Part shown: piece after piece, positions 7,887 through 17,247 of the stretch
Position numbering within the stretch: position 1 is the first letter of the stretch
Layout: each line of letters opens with the position of its first letter
Assembly: GCA_900545745.1 (NCBI GenBank)
Contig: URAD01000021.1
Coordinates: 1 to 29,017, forward strand
Length of the DNA stretch: 29,017 bases
From: an uncultured Collinsella sp.
Lineage (GTDB): Bacteria; Actinomycetota; Coriobacteriia; Coriobacteriales; Coriobacteriaceae
Direction: 5' to 3'
Program-made: the position numbers and the translations under genes
Notes under the pieces: model-generated
Seen by the model: the letters and a program-made list of their open reading frames with translations, nothing else
Database searches by the model: none
Told to the model about the DNA's origin: nothing

Positions 7887-8825
7887 ATGCTCGATCAGGC
7901 TTATTCTCGTCGTCAGTTCCTCGGCCTCGCTGGTGGTCTTGCCAGCATCGTCGGTCTCGGTCTCGTTGGGTGCGGCGGCTCAGGTGCCTCCGGTGCCGCC
8001 GACAAGGGTAGCGCCGCCGCTGCCGAGTCCGTCTCCGGCGAGGTGACCTACGACGGTGCCTCCTCGTTCCAGGCTCTCGTCGAGGCTGCTGCCGAGAAGT
8101 TCATGGATGCCAACCCCGACGTCTCCATCTCCGGCTCGGGCAACGGTTCGGGCAAGGGTCTGACCGCTGTCGCCGCTGGCACCGTCACCATCGGTAACTC
8201 CGACGTCTTCGCCGAGACCAAGCTCGAGGCCGACCAGGTCAAGAATCTCGTCGACCACGAGGTCGCCGTCGTTGGCATGGGTCCCGTCGTCTCCAAGAAC
8301 GTGACGGTCTACGACCTGTCCCTCGAGCAGCTCAAGGGTATCTTCTCCGGCCAGATCACCAACTGGAAGGAGGTCGGCGGCGACGACGTCAAGATCGTCG
8401 TTCTCAACCGCAAGGCTGGCTCCGGCACCCGTGCCACCTTCGAGGCCGCCGTTTTTGGCGACGAGGCCGTCGACTTTAAGGGCGACGCCGAGCTCGACAA
8501 GTCCGGCGATGTCCAGACTCAGATGGGCAGTACCGACAACGCCATCTCCTACCTCGACTTCTCGCACTTCGATGACTCCAAGTTCAACGCCATCAAGGTC
8601 GAGGGCGTCGAGCCCAAGAGCAAGAACGTCACCGACGACTCCTTCAAGATCTGGGCGACCGAGCACATGTACTGCTCCAAGGACGCCGACGAGGCCACCA
8701 AGGCCTTCCTGGAGTTTATGCTCTCCGACGACGTCCAGGGCAAGCTCGTCGAGGAGCAGGGCTTCATCCCCGTCTCTGCCATGAAGGTCGTCAAGGACGC
8801 CAGCGGCAAGGTCTCCGCTAAATAA
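7887..8825 (+). CDS. pstS: Phosphate ABC transporter substrate-binding lipoprotein PstS
   Basis: The 312-residue precursor has a twin-arginine-like signal (SRRQFLGLAGG) leading to a lipobox LVGC at about residue 30, so it is a membrane-anchored binding protein, possibly exported by Tat. The mature part shows phosphate-binding loops: DGASSFQALVE, GSGNGSGKGLTAVAAGTVTIGNSD and NRKAGSGTRATFE. I chose the ATG at 7887 because AAAGGAAG lies 4 nt upstream; an ATG at 7872 is possible but lacks such a site. Codon choice is extremely biased (GTC, ACC, GAC, AAG), as in highly expressed genes. It is first in pstSCAB. Confidence 0.95.
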   Translation: MLDQAYSRRQFLGLAGGLASIVGLGLVGCGGSGASGAADKGSAAAAESVSGEVTYDGASSFQALVEAAAEKFMDANPDVSISGSGNGSGKGLTAVAAGTVTIGNSDVFAETKLEADQVKNLVDHEVAVVGMGPVVSKNVTVYDLSLEQLKGIFSGQITNWKEVGGDDVKIVVLNRKAGSGTRATFEAAVFGDEAVDFKGDAELDKSGDVQTQMGSTDNAISYLDFSHFDDSKFNAIKVEGVEPKSKNVTDDSFKIWATEHMYCSKDADEATKAFLEFMLSDDVQGKLVEEQGFIPVSAMKVVKDASGKVSAK

Positions 8826-8849
8826 GTAATCGCCCCGGAAAGGTTTGCA

Positions 8850-9758
8850 ATGGCAAAACAGCTGCCAAAGCGCGACCTTGAGAACGTGGGCCTGGGCGTC
8901 ACGGGCGCGTGCGTTGCGCTCGTGACGCTTGTCGTTGCCGCGCTCATCTTTATGGTCGCCCAAAAGGGCCTCTCGGCTTTTATCAAGGACGGCGTCTCGG
9001 TCGTCGAGTTCTTCACCGGCACCAAGTGGGACCTGGCCAACACGGCCAAAAACGGCCTGCCCTACACCGGCGCCCTGCCCCTGATCGTCACCTCGTTTGC
9101 GGTCATGGTGCTCTCCACGCTCATCGCGCTGCCCATCGCCATCGGCTCTGCCATCTTTGCGGTCGAGATTAGCCCTAAGTTTGGTTCCAAGATCTTTCAG
9201 CCGCTTATTGAGCTTTTGACCGGTATTCCCTCGGTCGTCTTTGGCCTTATTGGCTTTCACGTGGTCGTCGGCCTTATGAAGAGCGTTTTCCATGTGAGCA
9301 CGGGTCTGGGCATCTTGCCCGGCGCCATCGTGCTGGCCGTCATGATCCTGCCGACGATGACCACGCTTTCGGTCGATGGCCTGCGTGCCGTGCCCGACAG
9401 CTACCGTCAGGGCTCGCTCGCACTGGGCTACACCCGCTGGCAGACCATCTGGCACGTGGTGCTCAAGTCTGCCATGCCGTCGCTCATGACTGCGGTCATC
9501 CTGGGTATGACCCGCGCCTTTGGCGAGACGCTCGCCGTGCGCATGGTTATCGGCGGCATCGAGGCCATGCCGACGTCGCTGCTGTCGCCGGCGTCCACCA
9601 TCACCACCACGCTCACCACGTCCATGGCGGTCTACGCCGAGGGCTCGGCCCAGGACGATGTCCTGTGGGCACTCGGTCTGCTGCTGATGGGCATGAGCCT
9701 CATCTTCATCCTGATCATCCATCTCATTGGCCGCAAGGGGGCGAAGGCTCGTGGCTAG
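8850..9758 (+). CDS. pstC: Phosphate ABC transporter permease PstC
   Basis: This 302-residue inner-membrane permease has about six hydrophobic segments, the first at residues 16-38. The binding-protein-dependent transport (BPD) domain contains LIELLTGIPSVVFGLIGF and, in the EAA loop region, ALGYTRWQTIWHVVLKSAMPSLMTA, which contacts PstB. The start has GGAAAGG upstream. With PstA it forms the phosphate channel. Its 3' end overlaps pstA by 8 nt. Confidence 0.95.
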   Translation: MAKQLPKRDLENVGLGVTGACVALVTLVVAALIFMVAQKGLSAFIKDGVSVVEFFTGTKWDLANTAKNGLPYTGALPLIVTSFAVMVLSTLIALPIAIGSAIFAVEISPKFGSKIFQPLIELLTGIPSVVFGLIGFHVVVGLMKSVFHVSTGLGILPGAIVLAVMILPTMTTLSVDGLRAVPDSYRQGSLALGYTRWQTIWHVVLKSAMPSLMTAVILGMTRAFGETLAVRMVIGGIEAMPTSLLSPASTITTTLTTSMAVYAEGSAQDDVLWALGLLLMGMSLIFILIIHLIGRKGAKARG

Positions 9759-10673
9759 CACGCGCATCCACATCGACGAGGCGAGGCTCGGGCGTGTCCA
9801 AAAGCAGGATCGCATCGCCACGGGCGTGCTGACGGCGATCGTCGCCATCGTCATGCTCATCGTCATCTCCATGGTGGCCTATATCCTGTTCGAGGGCATC
9901 TCGACGCTGTTCCAGCCGGGCTTTCTCACAGAGCCGTCGCGCGCCAACGGAACGCAGGGCGGCGTGCTCTACCAGCTGTTCGACTCGTTCTACCTGCTGC
10001 TGATCACTCTGATCATCTCGGTGCCCATCAGCCTAGGCGGAGCGGTCTTCCTGGTTGATTACGCGCCGAACGGCCCTATCCGCGACATCGCCTCTACCGC
10101 CATCGAGACGCTGTCCTCGCTGCCTTCCATCGTCGTCGGCATGTTCGGCTTTCTGGTGTTCTCGGTGCAGCTGGGCTGGAAGTACTCCATCATCTCCGGC
10201 GCCGTCGCGCTCACCATGTTCAACATCCCCATCCTGGTGCGCGTGATCCAGCAGGCGCTCGAGGACGTGCCGCAGGCCCAGCGCGATGCGTGCCTGGCCA
10301 TGGGCCTCACTCGCTGGGAGGCCACGCTGCACATCCTGATCCCCGAGGCCATGCCCGCTATCGTGACCGGCATCGTGCTTTCGGCCGGCCGTGTGTTTGG
10401 CGAGGCCGCAGCACTGCTCTTTACCTCGGGCATGAGCTCGCCGGTTCGCCTGAACTTCTTGAGCTTTAACCTGTCGAGCCCCACCTGCGCCTGGAACGTG
10501 TTCCGCCCCGGCGAGTCGCTCGCCGTGCACATCTACAAGATCTATGGCGAAGGCAGCCCCGAGGCCCAGCAGATCGTCTGGGGCACCGCGGCGCTGCTGA
10601 TGATTTGCGTGCTGCTGTTTAATGTAATCGCCCGCATTGTGGGCAAGCAACTGGCAAGGAAGATGACGGCCGA

Positions 10674-10677
<4 letters not shown>
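9751..10677 (+). CDS. pstA: Phosphate ABC transporter permease PstA
   Basis: This 308-residue permease pairs with PstC. It has a transmembrane helix at about residues 21-46, then LSSLPSIVVGMFGF and the EAA-type loop AMGLTRWEATLHILIPEAMPAI. I prefer the GTG at 9751, inside the last codons of pstC and preceded by GGGGGCGAAGG, over a TTG at 9727 that would lengthen the overlap. The stop overlaps the pstB start (ATGA at 10674), so translation is coupled. Confidence 0.94.
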
Positions 10678-11546
<869 letters not shown>

Positions 11547-11601
11547 TCCGGGACATGCTTGAGGCCCGCGGCGGCCACGGTTGCCACGGGACTGATTGGA
11601 G

Positions 11602-11639
11602 AGGCGGGTCATCTCTTTTGGGAGATGGCCCGCCTTTTT
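11602..11639 (+). terminator. Intrinsic terminator of pstSCAB
   Basis: The arms 11602-11615 and 11622-11635 pair over 14 bp with one U-G wobble and a 6-nt loop. TTTTT follows. Confidence 0.88.
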
Positions 11640-11668
11640 GTGTCGTGTGCGGCCCGCCTTTTCGCTGC

Positions 11669-11674
11669 TATTAT
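11669..11674 (+). promoter_or_regulatory. Possible -10 box for the ABC-F gene
   Basis: TATTAT lies 36 bp upstream of the ABC-F start and just after the pst terminator. The -35 region is weak, so the call rests on position. Confidence 0.35.
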
Positions 11675-11709
11675 GGACAACGTTGAATTTCTACGAAGGA
11701 GCAGGGCAT

Positions 11710-13566
11710 ATGGCGATTCTTTTGGGATGCGATTCCGTCAGCCTAGAGTTTCCCACCAAGCATATTTTCGATAGCGTGACGCTCGGCGTGGGCGAGGGCG
11801 ACCGTATTGGTATTGTCGGTAAAAACGGCGACGGCAAGTCGACGCTGCTGAGCGTGCTCGCCGGCACGCTGGAGCCCGACGACGGCCGCGTGACGCATCG
11901 TCGCGGCACCACGATCGGCCTGCTCGGCCAAAAGGACCAGCTTGTCGACACCGACACCGTGCACCATGCCGTCGTGGGCGACACGCCCGAGTATGAGTGG
12001 GCGTCGAGCCCCCGCACGCGCCAGATCCTCGCCGGTCTCATTAGCGATGTGCCCTGGGAGGGCACGGTGGGCGAGCTTTCGGGTGGCCAGCGCCGCCGCG
12101 TGGACCTCGCGCGCCTGTTGATCGGCGACTACGACGTGCTCATGCTCGACGAGCCCACTAACCATCTGGACATGCGCACCATCAACTGGCTTGCACGCCA
12201 TCTTAAGGCTCGCTGGCAGCGCGGTCAGGGCGCGATGCTCGTGGTCACGCACGATCGCTGGTTCTTGGACGAGGTTTGCACCAGCATGTGGGAGGTCCAC
12301 GACGGCCAGGTCGATCCCTTCGAGGGCGGCTACTCCGCATATATCCTGCAGCGCGTGGAGCGCGACCGCATGGCCGTGGTTACCGAGGAACGCCGTCGCA
12401 ACATGGCGCGCAAGGAGCTCGCGTGGCTGAGCCGCGGCGCCCAGGCGCGTTCCACCAAGCCCAAGTTTCGCGTTGATGCCGCTCGCGAGCTGATCGCCGA
12501 CGTGCCGCCCGTGCGTGACGAGCTGGAGCTCAAGCGCCTCGCCGTGAGCCGCCTGGGCAAGCAGGTTATCGATGTGGTCGACGTGGACGCCGGCTATGCG
12601 GATACCGATGGCGCGCCCAAGCAGGTGCTCTCTGACGTGACCTGGCTCATTGGTGCGGGCGACCGCTATGGCCTGCTGGGCGAGAACGGTGCCGGCAAGT
12701 CGACGCTGCTCGACGTGATCCAGGGCAAGATTGAACCCACGCGCGGCCGCGTGAAGATTGGCCAGACAGTGCGCTTTGGCGTGCTGTCGCAGCAGCTCGA
12801 GGAGCTCGAACCCTACATGGGCGACACGATCCGCGAGGTGCTCGGCAACTATAAGAAGTACTACGTCATCGACGGCAAGGAGACTTCGCCCGAGAAGCTC
12901 TGCGAGCGTCTGGGCTTTACGACGCAGCAGCTCTGGAGCCGCATCGGCGATCTTTCGGGCGGCCAGCGCCGTCGCCTGTCGCTGTTGCTGACGATTCTGG
13001 ACGAGCCCAACGTGCTCATCCTGGACGAGCCGGGCAACGACCTGGATACCGACATGCTCGCGATTGTCGAGGACCTGCTGGACGGCTGGCCCGGCACGCT
13101 GATCCTGGTGACACACGATCGCTTTTTGATGGAGCGCGTGACCGACCAACAGTGGGCACTGCTCGATGGCCATCTGACGCATATGCCCGGCGGCGTGGAC
13201 CAGTACCTGCGCCTGTGCAACGCTACCGCCGAGGGCGAGCCCGTGGGCGCGCCGAGCGCTAAGACCGGCACGTTCGACACCGGTGCGGCGGCTGCTGCCG
13301 ACAAGCCCAAGTCGAGCGGTCAGCCCAACGGCCTTTCCAACGCCGAGCGTCAGAAGCTCCGCCGCGAGGTGAGCTCGCTCGAGCGCAAGATGGAGACGCA
13401 GCGCGCCCGCGTGGAGGAGGCCGAGGCCGCCATGGCCCAGGTCGATCCCACCAACTACACGGCGCTCGGCGAGCAGCAGGCAAAGATCGACGAGGCTCAC
13501 GCCGCCATGGACGAGCTGGAGATGGCGTGGCTCGAGGCGAGCGAAAAGCTCGAGGGCGAGGAGTAG
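11710..13566 (+). CDS. ABC-F family ATPase, Uup-like (ribosome-associated)
   Basis: This 618-residue protein has two ABC domains and no membrane segments. Domain 1 has Walker A GKNGDGKST (Asp replacing the usual Ala), LSGGQRRRVDLARLL and LMLDEPTNHLD. Domain 2 has GENGAGKST, LSGGQRRRLSLLL and LILDEPGNDLDTD, with Gly in place of the usual Thr. A charged C-terminal coiled coil of about 100 residues (EVSSLERKMETQRARVEEAEA) matches the Uup-type tail. ABC-F proteins act on translating ribosomes; some give antibiotic protection, but the Uup-like architecture suggests a housekeeping role. The start at 11710 follows AAGGAG. The HAD gene starts 6 bp after the stop. Confidence 0.92.
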   Translation: MAILLGCDSVSLEFPTKHIFDSVTLGVGEGDRIGIVGKNGDGKSTLLSVLAGTLEPDDGRVTHRRGTTIGLLGQKDQLVDTDTVHHAVVGDTPEYEWASSPRTRQILAGLISDVPWEGTVGELSGGQRRRVDLARLLIGDYDVLMLDEPTNHLDMRTINWLARHLKARWQRGQGAMLVVTHDRWFLDEVCTSMWEVHDGQVDPFEGGYSAYILQRVERDRMAVVTEERRRNMARKELAWLSRGAQARSTKPKFRVDAARELIADVPPVRDELELKRLAVSRLGKQVIDVVDVDAGYADTDGAPKQVLSDVTWLIGAGDRYGLLGENGAGKSTLLDVIQGKIEPTRGRVKIGQTVRFGVLSQQLEELEPYMGDTIREVLGNYKKYYVIDGKETSPEKLCERLGFTTQQLWSRIGDLSGGQRRRLSLLLTILDEPNVLILDEPGNDLDTDMLAIVEDLLDGWPGTLILVTHDRFLMERVTDQQWALLDGHLTHMPGGVDQYLRLCNATAEGEPVGAPSAKTGTFDTGAAAAADKPKSSGQPNGLSNAERQKLRREVSSLERKMETQRARVEEAEAAMAQVDPTNYTALGEQQAKIDEAHAAMDELEMAWLEASEKLEGEE

Positions 13567-13572
13567 GCGAGA

Positions 13573-14343
13573 ATGATCAAAGCCGCGTTTTTCGATATCG
13601 ACGGCACGCTGCTGAGCTTTAAGACCCACCGGATTCCGGCGTCGGCGCAGCAGGTGCTCGACAGCTTTCGCGAGCAGGGGATTGCGTGCGTGATCGCCAC
13701 GGGCCGTCCGACCTACCAGATGCCGGACTGGCTGTTCGACCTGGGCTGGGATGCGTACATTACGCTTTCGGGCCAGCACTGTTTTGATGCCAAGGGCGTC
13801 TACCGCAGCTGCCCGATCGATCCGGACGACGTTGCGGTGATTGTGGACCAGGTGGCGCAGGGGCGCTACGACTCACTGTGCATGCAGGGCGAGAACTCGT
13901 TTGTGAACCGCCTGTCCGAGCGCGTGGTGACGGCTGGCAGCAACGCGGGAATCGTCTACCACGAGGAGCCGTTTGAGCATGCCTTTGACGCGCCGGTCTA
14001 TCAGTTCTGTGCCTTTGTTGACCCAGTTGACGAGCATATCGTGACCGATGCCGTGTCGCATTCGCTCACCACGCGCTGGTGCGACCTGTTCTGCGACATT
14101 ATTCCGGCCAACGGCGGCAAGGACCTGGGTGTGGCGGCGACGCTGGAGCGCCTGGGCATCGACGCGAGTGAAGCGATTGCCTTTGGCGACGGCGAGAACG
14201 ACCTGTCGATGTTCTCGGCCGTGGGCACAAGTGTGGCCATGGGCAACGCGCAGGACACGGTGAAAGCTGCGGCGACCTACGTGACGACCGCCGTGGACGA
14301 CGATGGGATCTACAACGCCGCGAAGTACTTTGGACTGCTATAG
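13573..14343 (+). CDS. Cof-type HAD-IIB hydrolase
   Basis: This 256-residue phosphatase has motif I FDIDGTLL, motif II in IATGRP, the Lys in NGGKDLGVAATLERLGI and motif III IAFGDGENDLSMF. The large cap between motifs II and III is of the C2B type. Family members dephosphorylate sugar phosphates, flavin or other nucleotides, and the substrate here is unknown. The ribosome binding site overlaps the end of the ABC-F gene (GAGGAGTAGGCGAG), so the two genes form an operon. Confidence 0.93.
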   Translation: MIKAAFFDIDGTLLSFKTHRIPASAQQVLDSFREQGIACVIATGRPTYQMPDWLFDLGWDAYITLSGQHCFDAKGVYRSCPIDPDDVAVIVDQVAQGRYDSLCMQGENSFVNRLSERVVTAGSNAGIVYHEEPFEHAFDAPVYQFCAFVDPVDEHIVTDAVSHSLTTRWCDLFCDIIPANGGKDLGVAATLERLGIDASEAIAFGDGENDLSMFSAVGTSVAMGNAQDTVKAAATYVTTAVDDDGIYNAAKYFGLL

Positions 14344-14354
14344 CTGCGGCTCGG

Positions 14355-14396
14355 CACTTGGGGACACTCCTTGCGGGGCGTGTTCCCATTTTGTTT
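14355..14396 (+). terminator. GGGGACA-type hairpin and T-rich tail after the HAD gene
   Basis: GGGACAC (14361-14367) pairs with GTGTTCCC (14380-14387) and is followed by ATTTTGTTTTCG. The stretch CTTGGGGACACTCCTTGC resembles 1315-1330 (TTGGGACACTCCTTTGC) in the IS-adjacent palindrome, so it is probably a REP-family member used as a terminator. Confidence 0.5.
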
Positions 14397-14421
14397 TCGT
14401 CCCGCTCGTTTTGTGAAACAC

Positions 14422-14475
14422 GGCTAACTTTTAGGCAAAGTAGTAAGACATGGGCAACTTTTGCGGTAAAGTAAG
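14422..14475 (+). promoter_or_regulatory. Tandem operator-like repeats upstream of the DtxR/MntR-type gene
   Basis: Two similar blocks, AACTTTTAGGCAAAGTA (14426-14442) and AACTTTTGCGGTAAAGTA (14456-14473), start exactly 30 bp apart, and each is an ACTTT...AAAGT dyad. TTTAGGCAAA resembles a half-site of MntR-type boxes. The position just upstream of the regulator suggests autoregulation; this is inference. Confidence 0.45.
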
Positions 14476-14525
14476 CCGTGGAAAGTATCCAAAGGCTAAC
14501 TAGCAATCATCGCGAAAGGCGGCCC

Positions 14526-14915
14526 ATGGCCCTACGTGAATCCGGAGAAGACTATCTCGAATCGATCTACGTTCTGTCGGAACGCCAGGGCATCGTGCGC
14601 TCGATCGACGTTGCGGAGTACCTCGGCGTAACCAAGGCGAGCGTTTCCAAGGCCATGGCGACGCTGGAAAGCAACGGCTATGTCGAAATGGGCAAGCGCG
14701 ACGTTCATCTGACGGAGCGTGGTCTGGAGGTCGCTCGCCAAATGTGGGAGCGTCACTGCTTTTTCGTGGGGCTGCTGGAGGATGCGGGTGTTTCGGCTGA
14801 GGTCGCGTCGCAAGAGGGCTGCCACATGGAGCACTGCCTGAGCGAGGAAAGCTTCGAGAAACTGAGGGCGATGCTGAACCGGGGCGAGGCGACGGGCCAA
14901 GCGGCGGAATCCTAA
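14526..14915 (+). CDS. DtxR/MntR-family metal-dependent transcriptional regulator (short form)
   Basis: This 129-residue protein begins ALRESGEDYLESIYVLSE, the standard DtxR/MntR N-terminus, followed by a winged helix (SIDVAEYLGVTKASVSKAMATLESNGYV). The metal-binding and dimerisation segment includes WERHCFFVGLLEDAGV and EGCHMEHCLSEESFEKL, corresponding to the E-C-x-x-E-H region of the family. It lacks the SH3-like third domain of DtxR/IdeR, so it is MntR-like in length. The ATG at 14526 was chosen because the family motif begins there; an upstream in-frame ATG at 14478 lies in the promoter. Manganese or iron could be the signal. No transporter is adjacent. Confidence 0.88.
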   Translation: MALRESGEDYLESIYVLSERQGIVRSIDVAEYLGVTKASVSKAMATLESNGYVEMGKRDVHLTERGLEVARQMWERHCFFVGLLEDAGVSAEVASQEGCHMEHCLSEESFEKLRAMLNRGEATGQAAES

Positions 14916-14935
14916 CGAACCCCCAGTAGCGCGGA

Positions 14936-14980
14936 GTTCGCGCAAAGCGCGAACCAGCGACCGGGACCAGCGGTCCTTTC
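14936..14980 (+). terminator. Two hairpins after the DtxR/MntR-type gene
   Basis: GTTCGCGC-aaa-GCGCGAAC (14936-14954) is a perfect 8-bp stem. GGACC-agc-GGTCC (14964-14976) is followed by TTTC. The second could give weak termination. The rest of 14981-15051 shows nothing recognisable. Confidence 0.4.
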
Positions 14981-15051
14981 GGCCAAGTCCATTTCAGCAA
15001 AGGAACCCCGCCAGCAAGCGATGCCCAAGAACTGCCACCTACGTCACCGCA

Positions 15052-15178
15052 GGCCGGGGCCGGGTTTGGTTTTGAAAACACTCCACAGCGCGAGGCCCGC
15101 CTTTCCGTTGCTCCGCAGGAGCAGGAAAGACGGGCCTCATGCGCGAGGACGTTTTCAAAACCAAGCCCGGTCCCGGCC
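15052..15178 (+). repeat. 127-nt long hairpin between convergent genes (MITE-like or structured RNA)
   Basis: The outer arms 15052-15079 and 15151-15178 (28 bp) match at 26 positions, and both exceptions are G-U pairs if the plus strand is transcribed. After an internal loop, 15093-15106 pairs with 15124-15137 (13 of 14), and the tip is TGCTCC-gca-GGAGCA (15109-15123). It is far longer than a normal terminator and has no terminal T-run. It ends 16 bp before the ATPase stop codon. Confidence 0.8.
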
Positions 15179-15194
15179 GGACAGCCCACGAACG

Positions 15195-17147
15195 CTACAG
15201 GTTCTTGACACCCATCGCGCGCATGGCATTCAGGATGGCGATAATCGCCACGCCCACGTCGCCGAACACAGCAAGCCACATGTTGGCGATGCCCAGTGCC
15301 GCAAGCACCAGAATCAGCAACTTAATGCCCAGCGCAAAGATGATGTTCTGCCAAACAATCGACATGGTCTTGCGCGCCACGCGGATCGCGCGGGAGATGT
15401 TGGACGGCTTGTCATCCATGAGCACGACGTCCGCCGCCTCAATTGCGGCGTCCGAGCCCATAGCGCCCATGGCGATGCCAACGTCTGCGCGGGTAAGCAC
15501 GGGTGCGTCGTTGATACCGTCGCCTACAAAGGCGAGCTTGCCCTTGCCCGATTCTGCTGCAAGCAGCGCCTCGACACGCTCGACCTTATCACCCGGTAAC
15601 AGCTGCGCGTGGAACTCGTCGAGACCGAGTTGCTTGGCTACAGACGCCGCAACCTCCTCACGGTCGCCCGTGAGCATGACGGTGCGCTTGACGCCGGCGG
15701 CGTGCAGGTCGCGAATCGTTTGCTCGGCATCGGTCTTTATGGTGTCGGCAATTACGATGTGGCCGGCGTACGTATCATCGACCAGCACGTGGAGGATGGT
15801 GCCGACGATCTCGCAATTGGGCGCTTCGATACCGGCCACAGCAAGCATCTTGGCATTGCCGACGATGACGCGCTTGCCGTCGATAATCGCCGTCACGCCA
15901 TGGCCCGCGTCATTGGTGGAGTCGCTTACGCGTTTGGGATCGAGCTCGCCCTGGAAGGCGGTGCGTACCGACTGCGCGATGGGATGGTCGGAGAATGACT
16001 CGGCAAGGGCCGCGACTTCGAGCAGCGACTGCTCGGTATAGCCTGCCTCGGGGTGTACCGCCACGACCGAAAACGTGCCGTTGGTGAGCGTGCCGGTCTT
16101 GTCAAAGACGACGGTGTCCACATCCGCGAGCGTCTCGAGGTAGTTAGAGCCCTTGATGAGGACGCCCAGCTTGGATGCGCCACCGATGCCGCCAAAAAAG
16201 CTGAGCGGCACGCTGATCACGAGCGCGCATGGGCAACTGACGACGAGGAAGGTCAGGCCGCGCAGGATCCAGTCGGACCAGGCGCCGGTGACCAAGCCAC
16301 CGCCGAGCGCGAGTACCGCGGCCGCGCCGGTGACAGCGGGCGTGTAGACGCGGGCGAAGCGCGTGATGAAGTTCTCGGTGCGTGCCTTCTTCTCACTAGC
16401 GTTTTCTACGAGCTCCAGGACGCGCGCGACGGTGGACTCGCCAAAGGGCTTGGTGGTGCGCACGTGGAGGAGACCCGTCATGTTGATGCAGCCGCTGATG
16501 ATATCGTCTCCAGTTTTGGCCGGGCGGGGGACCGACTCTCCGGTAAGGGCGGCGGTATCGAGCTGTGTCTCGCCCTCGACGATGACGCCGTCGATAGGCA
16601 CGCGCTCACCGGGCTTGACCACGATCACGGTGCCGACGGCGATGTCATCGGGGAAGACCTGCTCGAGTGTGCCGTCGGGCTGCTCGACGTTAGCGTAGTC
16701 GGGCGCGATGTCCATCATGGCACTGATCGACTTGCGGCTCTTGCCCACGGCGTACGCCTGAAACAGCTCGCCGACCTGGTAGAACAGCATGACGGCGGCG
16801 CCTTCGGCCATGTGCGGGTCGGTATCGGGGAAGAGCACCATGGCAAACGCGCCGATGGTCGCGACGGCCATGAGGAAGCTCTCGTCGAAGGCCTTGCCGC
16901 GGCGGATGTTATTGAATGCCTTTTGCAGTACGTCGTAGCCGGCAATCAAAAACGGCACGAGGAACAGCACAAAGCTGGCGTAGATGTCGCCCGGGGTGCC
17001 GAATGCGGCGGTAAGGGTGCCGAACTCATCGAGGGCGTACACCACGGCAAAAATGCCCAGCGCTACCAGGATGCGGTTGCGCTTATGCTCGAGTGATTCT
17101 TTTTTCTTGCGCTTCTTCTTTTTCTTTTTGGGGTCGGCGGTGGCCAT
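15195..17147 (-). CDS. Zinc/cadmium/lead-exporting P1B-2-type ATPase (ZntA/CadA-like)
   Basis: This 650-residue membrane ATPase exports divalent soft metals. It shows TGES (202-205) in the actuator domain, CPC (305-307) in the membrane metal site, the phosphorylated D349 in FDKTGT, the P1B-specific SDHP, and GDGINDAP. The last helices carry a Lys (GIKLLIL) and an Asp (VFGDVGVAI), the pattern of the Zn/Cd/Pb class. The N-terminus lacks an HMA domain and has a Lys/Arg-rich stretch (residues 7-16); a free HMA protein is encoded just upstream instead. The ATG at 17147 follows GGGAGG. Longer readings upstream run through the operator and are not coding. Confidence 0.95.
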   Translation of the reverse strand: MATADPKKKKKKRKKKESLEHKRNRILVALGIFAVVYALDEFGTLTAAFGTPGDIYASFVLFLVPFLIAGYDVLQKAFNNIRRGKAFDESFLMAVATIGAFAMVLFPDTDPHMAEGAAVMLFYQVGELFQAYAVGKSRKSISAMMDIAPDYANVEQPDGTLEQVFPDDIAVGTVIVVKPGERVPIDGVIVEGETQLDTAALTGESVPRPAKTGDDIISGCINMTGLLHVRTTKPFGESTVARVLELVENASEKKARTENFITRFARVYTPAVTGAAAVLALGGGLVTGAWSDWILRGLTFLVVSCPCALVISVPLSFFGGIGGASKLGVLIKGSNYLETLADVDTVVFDKTGTLTNGTFSVVAVHPEAGYTEQSLLEVAALAESFSDHPIAQSVRTAFQGELDPKRVSDSTNDAGHGVTAIIDGKRVIVGNAKMLAVAGIEAPNCEIVGTILHVLVDDTYAGHIVIADTIKTDAEQTIRDLHAAGVKRTVMLTGDREEVAASVAKQLGLDEFHAQLLPGDKVERVEALLAAESGKGKLAFVGDGINDAPVLTRADVGIAMGAMGSDAAIEAADVVLMDDKPSNISRAIRVARKTMSIVWQNIIFALGIKLLILVLAALGIANMWLAVFGDVGVAIIAILNAMRAMGVKNL

Positions 17148-17170
17148 GACTCGTATCCTCCCATTTGAAT

Positions 17171-17190
17171 GTATGAACATTCGCTCATAT
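17171..17190 (-). promoter_or_regulatory. SmtB/ArsR-type operator O3 before the ATPase gene
   Basis: GTATGA-N8-TCATAT has the same half-sites and 8-bp spacing as the two sites before the repressor gene. It lies 24 bp upstream of the ATPase start, so the ATPase probably has an internal regulated promoter. A TTATAT-type -10 may overlap it on the minus strand. Confidence 0.75.
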
Positions 17191-17203
17191 AATTTCGCGA
17201 GCA

Positions 17204-17226
17204 AAGGCCGCGGCAAGCGCGGCCTT
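17204..17226 (-). promoter_or_regulatory. Hairpin between the HMA gene and the ATPase gene
   Basis: AAGGCCGCG and CGCGGCCTT form a perfect 9-bp stem with a 5-nt loop. There is no long T-run on the minus strand. It could be a weak attenuator or an mRNA-stability element allowing more HMA protein than ATPase. Confidence 0.45.
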
Positions 17227-17247
17227 GCAGGTTGGCGTAAACCTGGG

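Noticed and set aside
7980..9872. 630-codon antisense frame opposite pstS and pstC
   Set aside because: Low-complexity composition (Asp/Gly/Leu and His/Arg-rich), no domain, no ribosome binding site. It is a by-product of the strong C/G third-position bias of pstS and pstC.
11743..13779. 678-codon antisense frame opposite the ABC-F gene
   Set aside because: Same shadow effect. The opposite strand shows complete ABC-F motifs in order.
15052..15178. Reading the long hairpin as a simple bidirectional terminator
   Set aside because: The stem is several times longer than needed and is not followed by a T-run on either strand, so it is reported as a repeat or structured element.
14500..15279. 259-codon minus-strand frame across the DtxR/MntR-type gene and the long hairpin
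   Set aside because: Pro/Arg/Ser-rich, no motif, and it spans the hairpin and two convergent genes.
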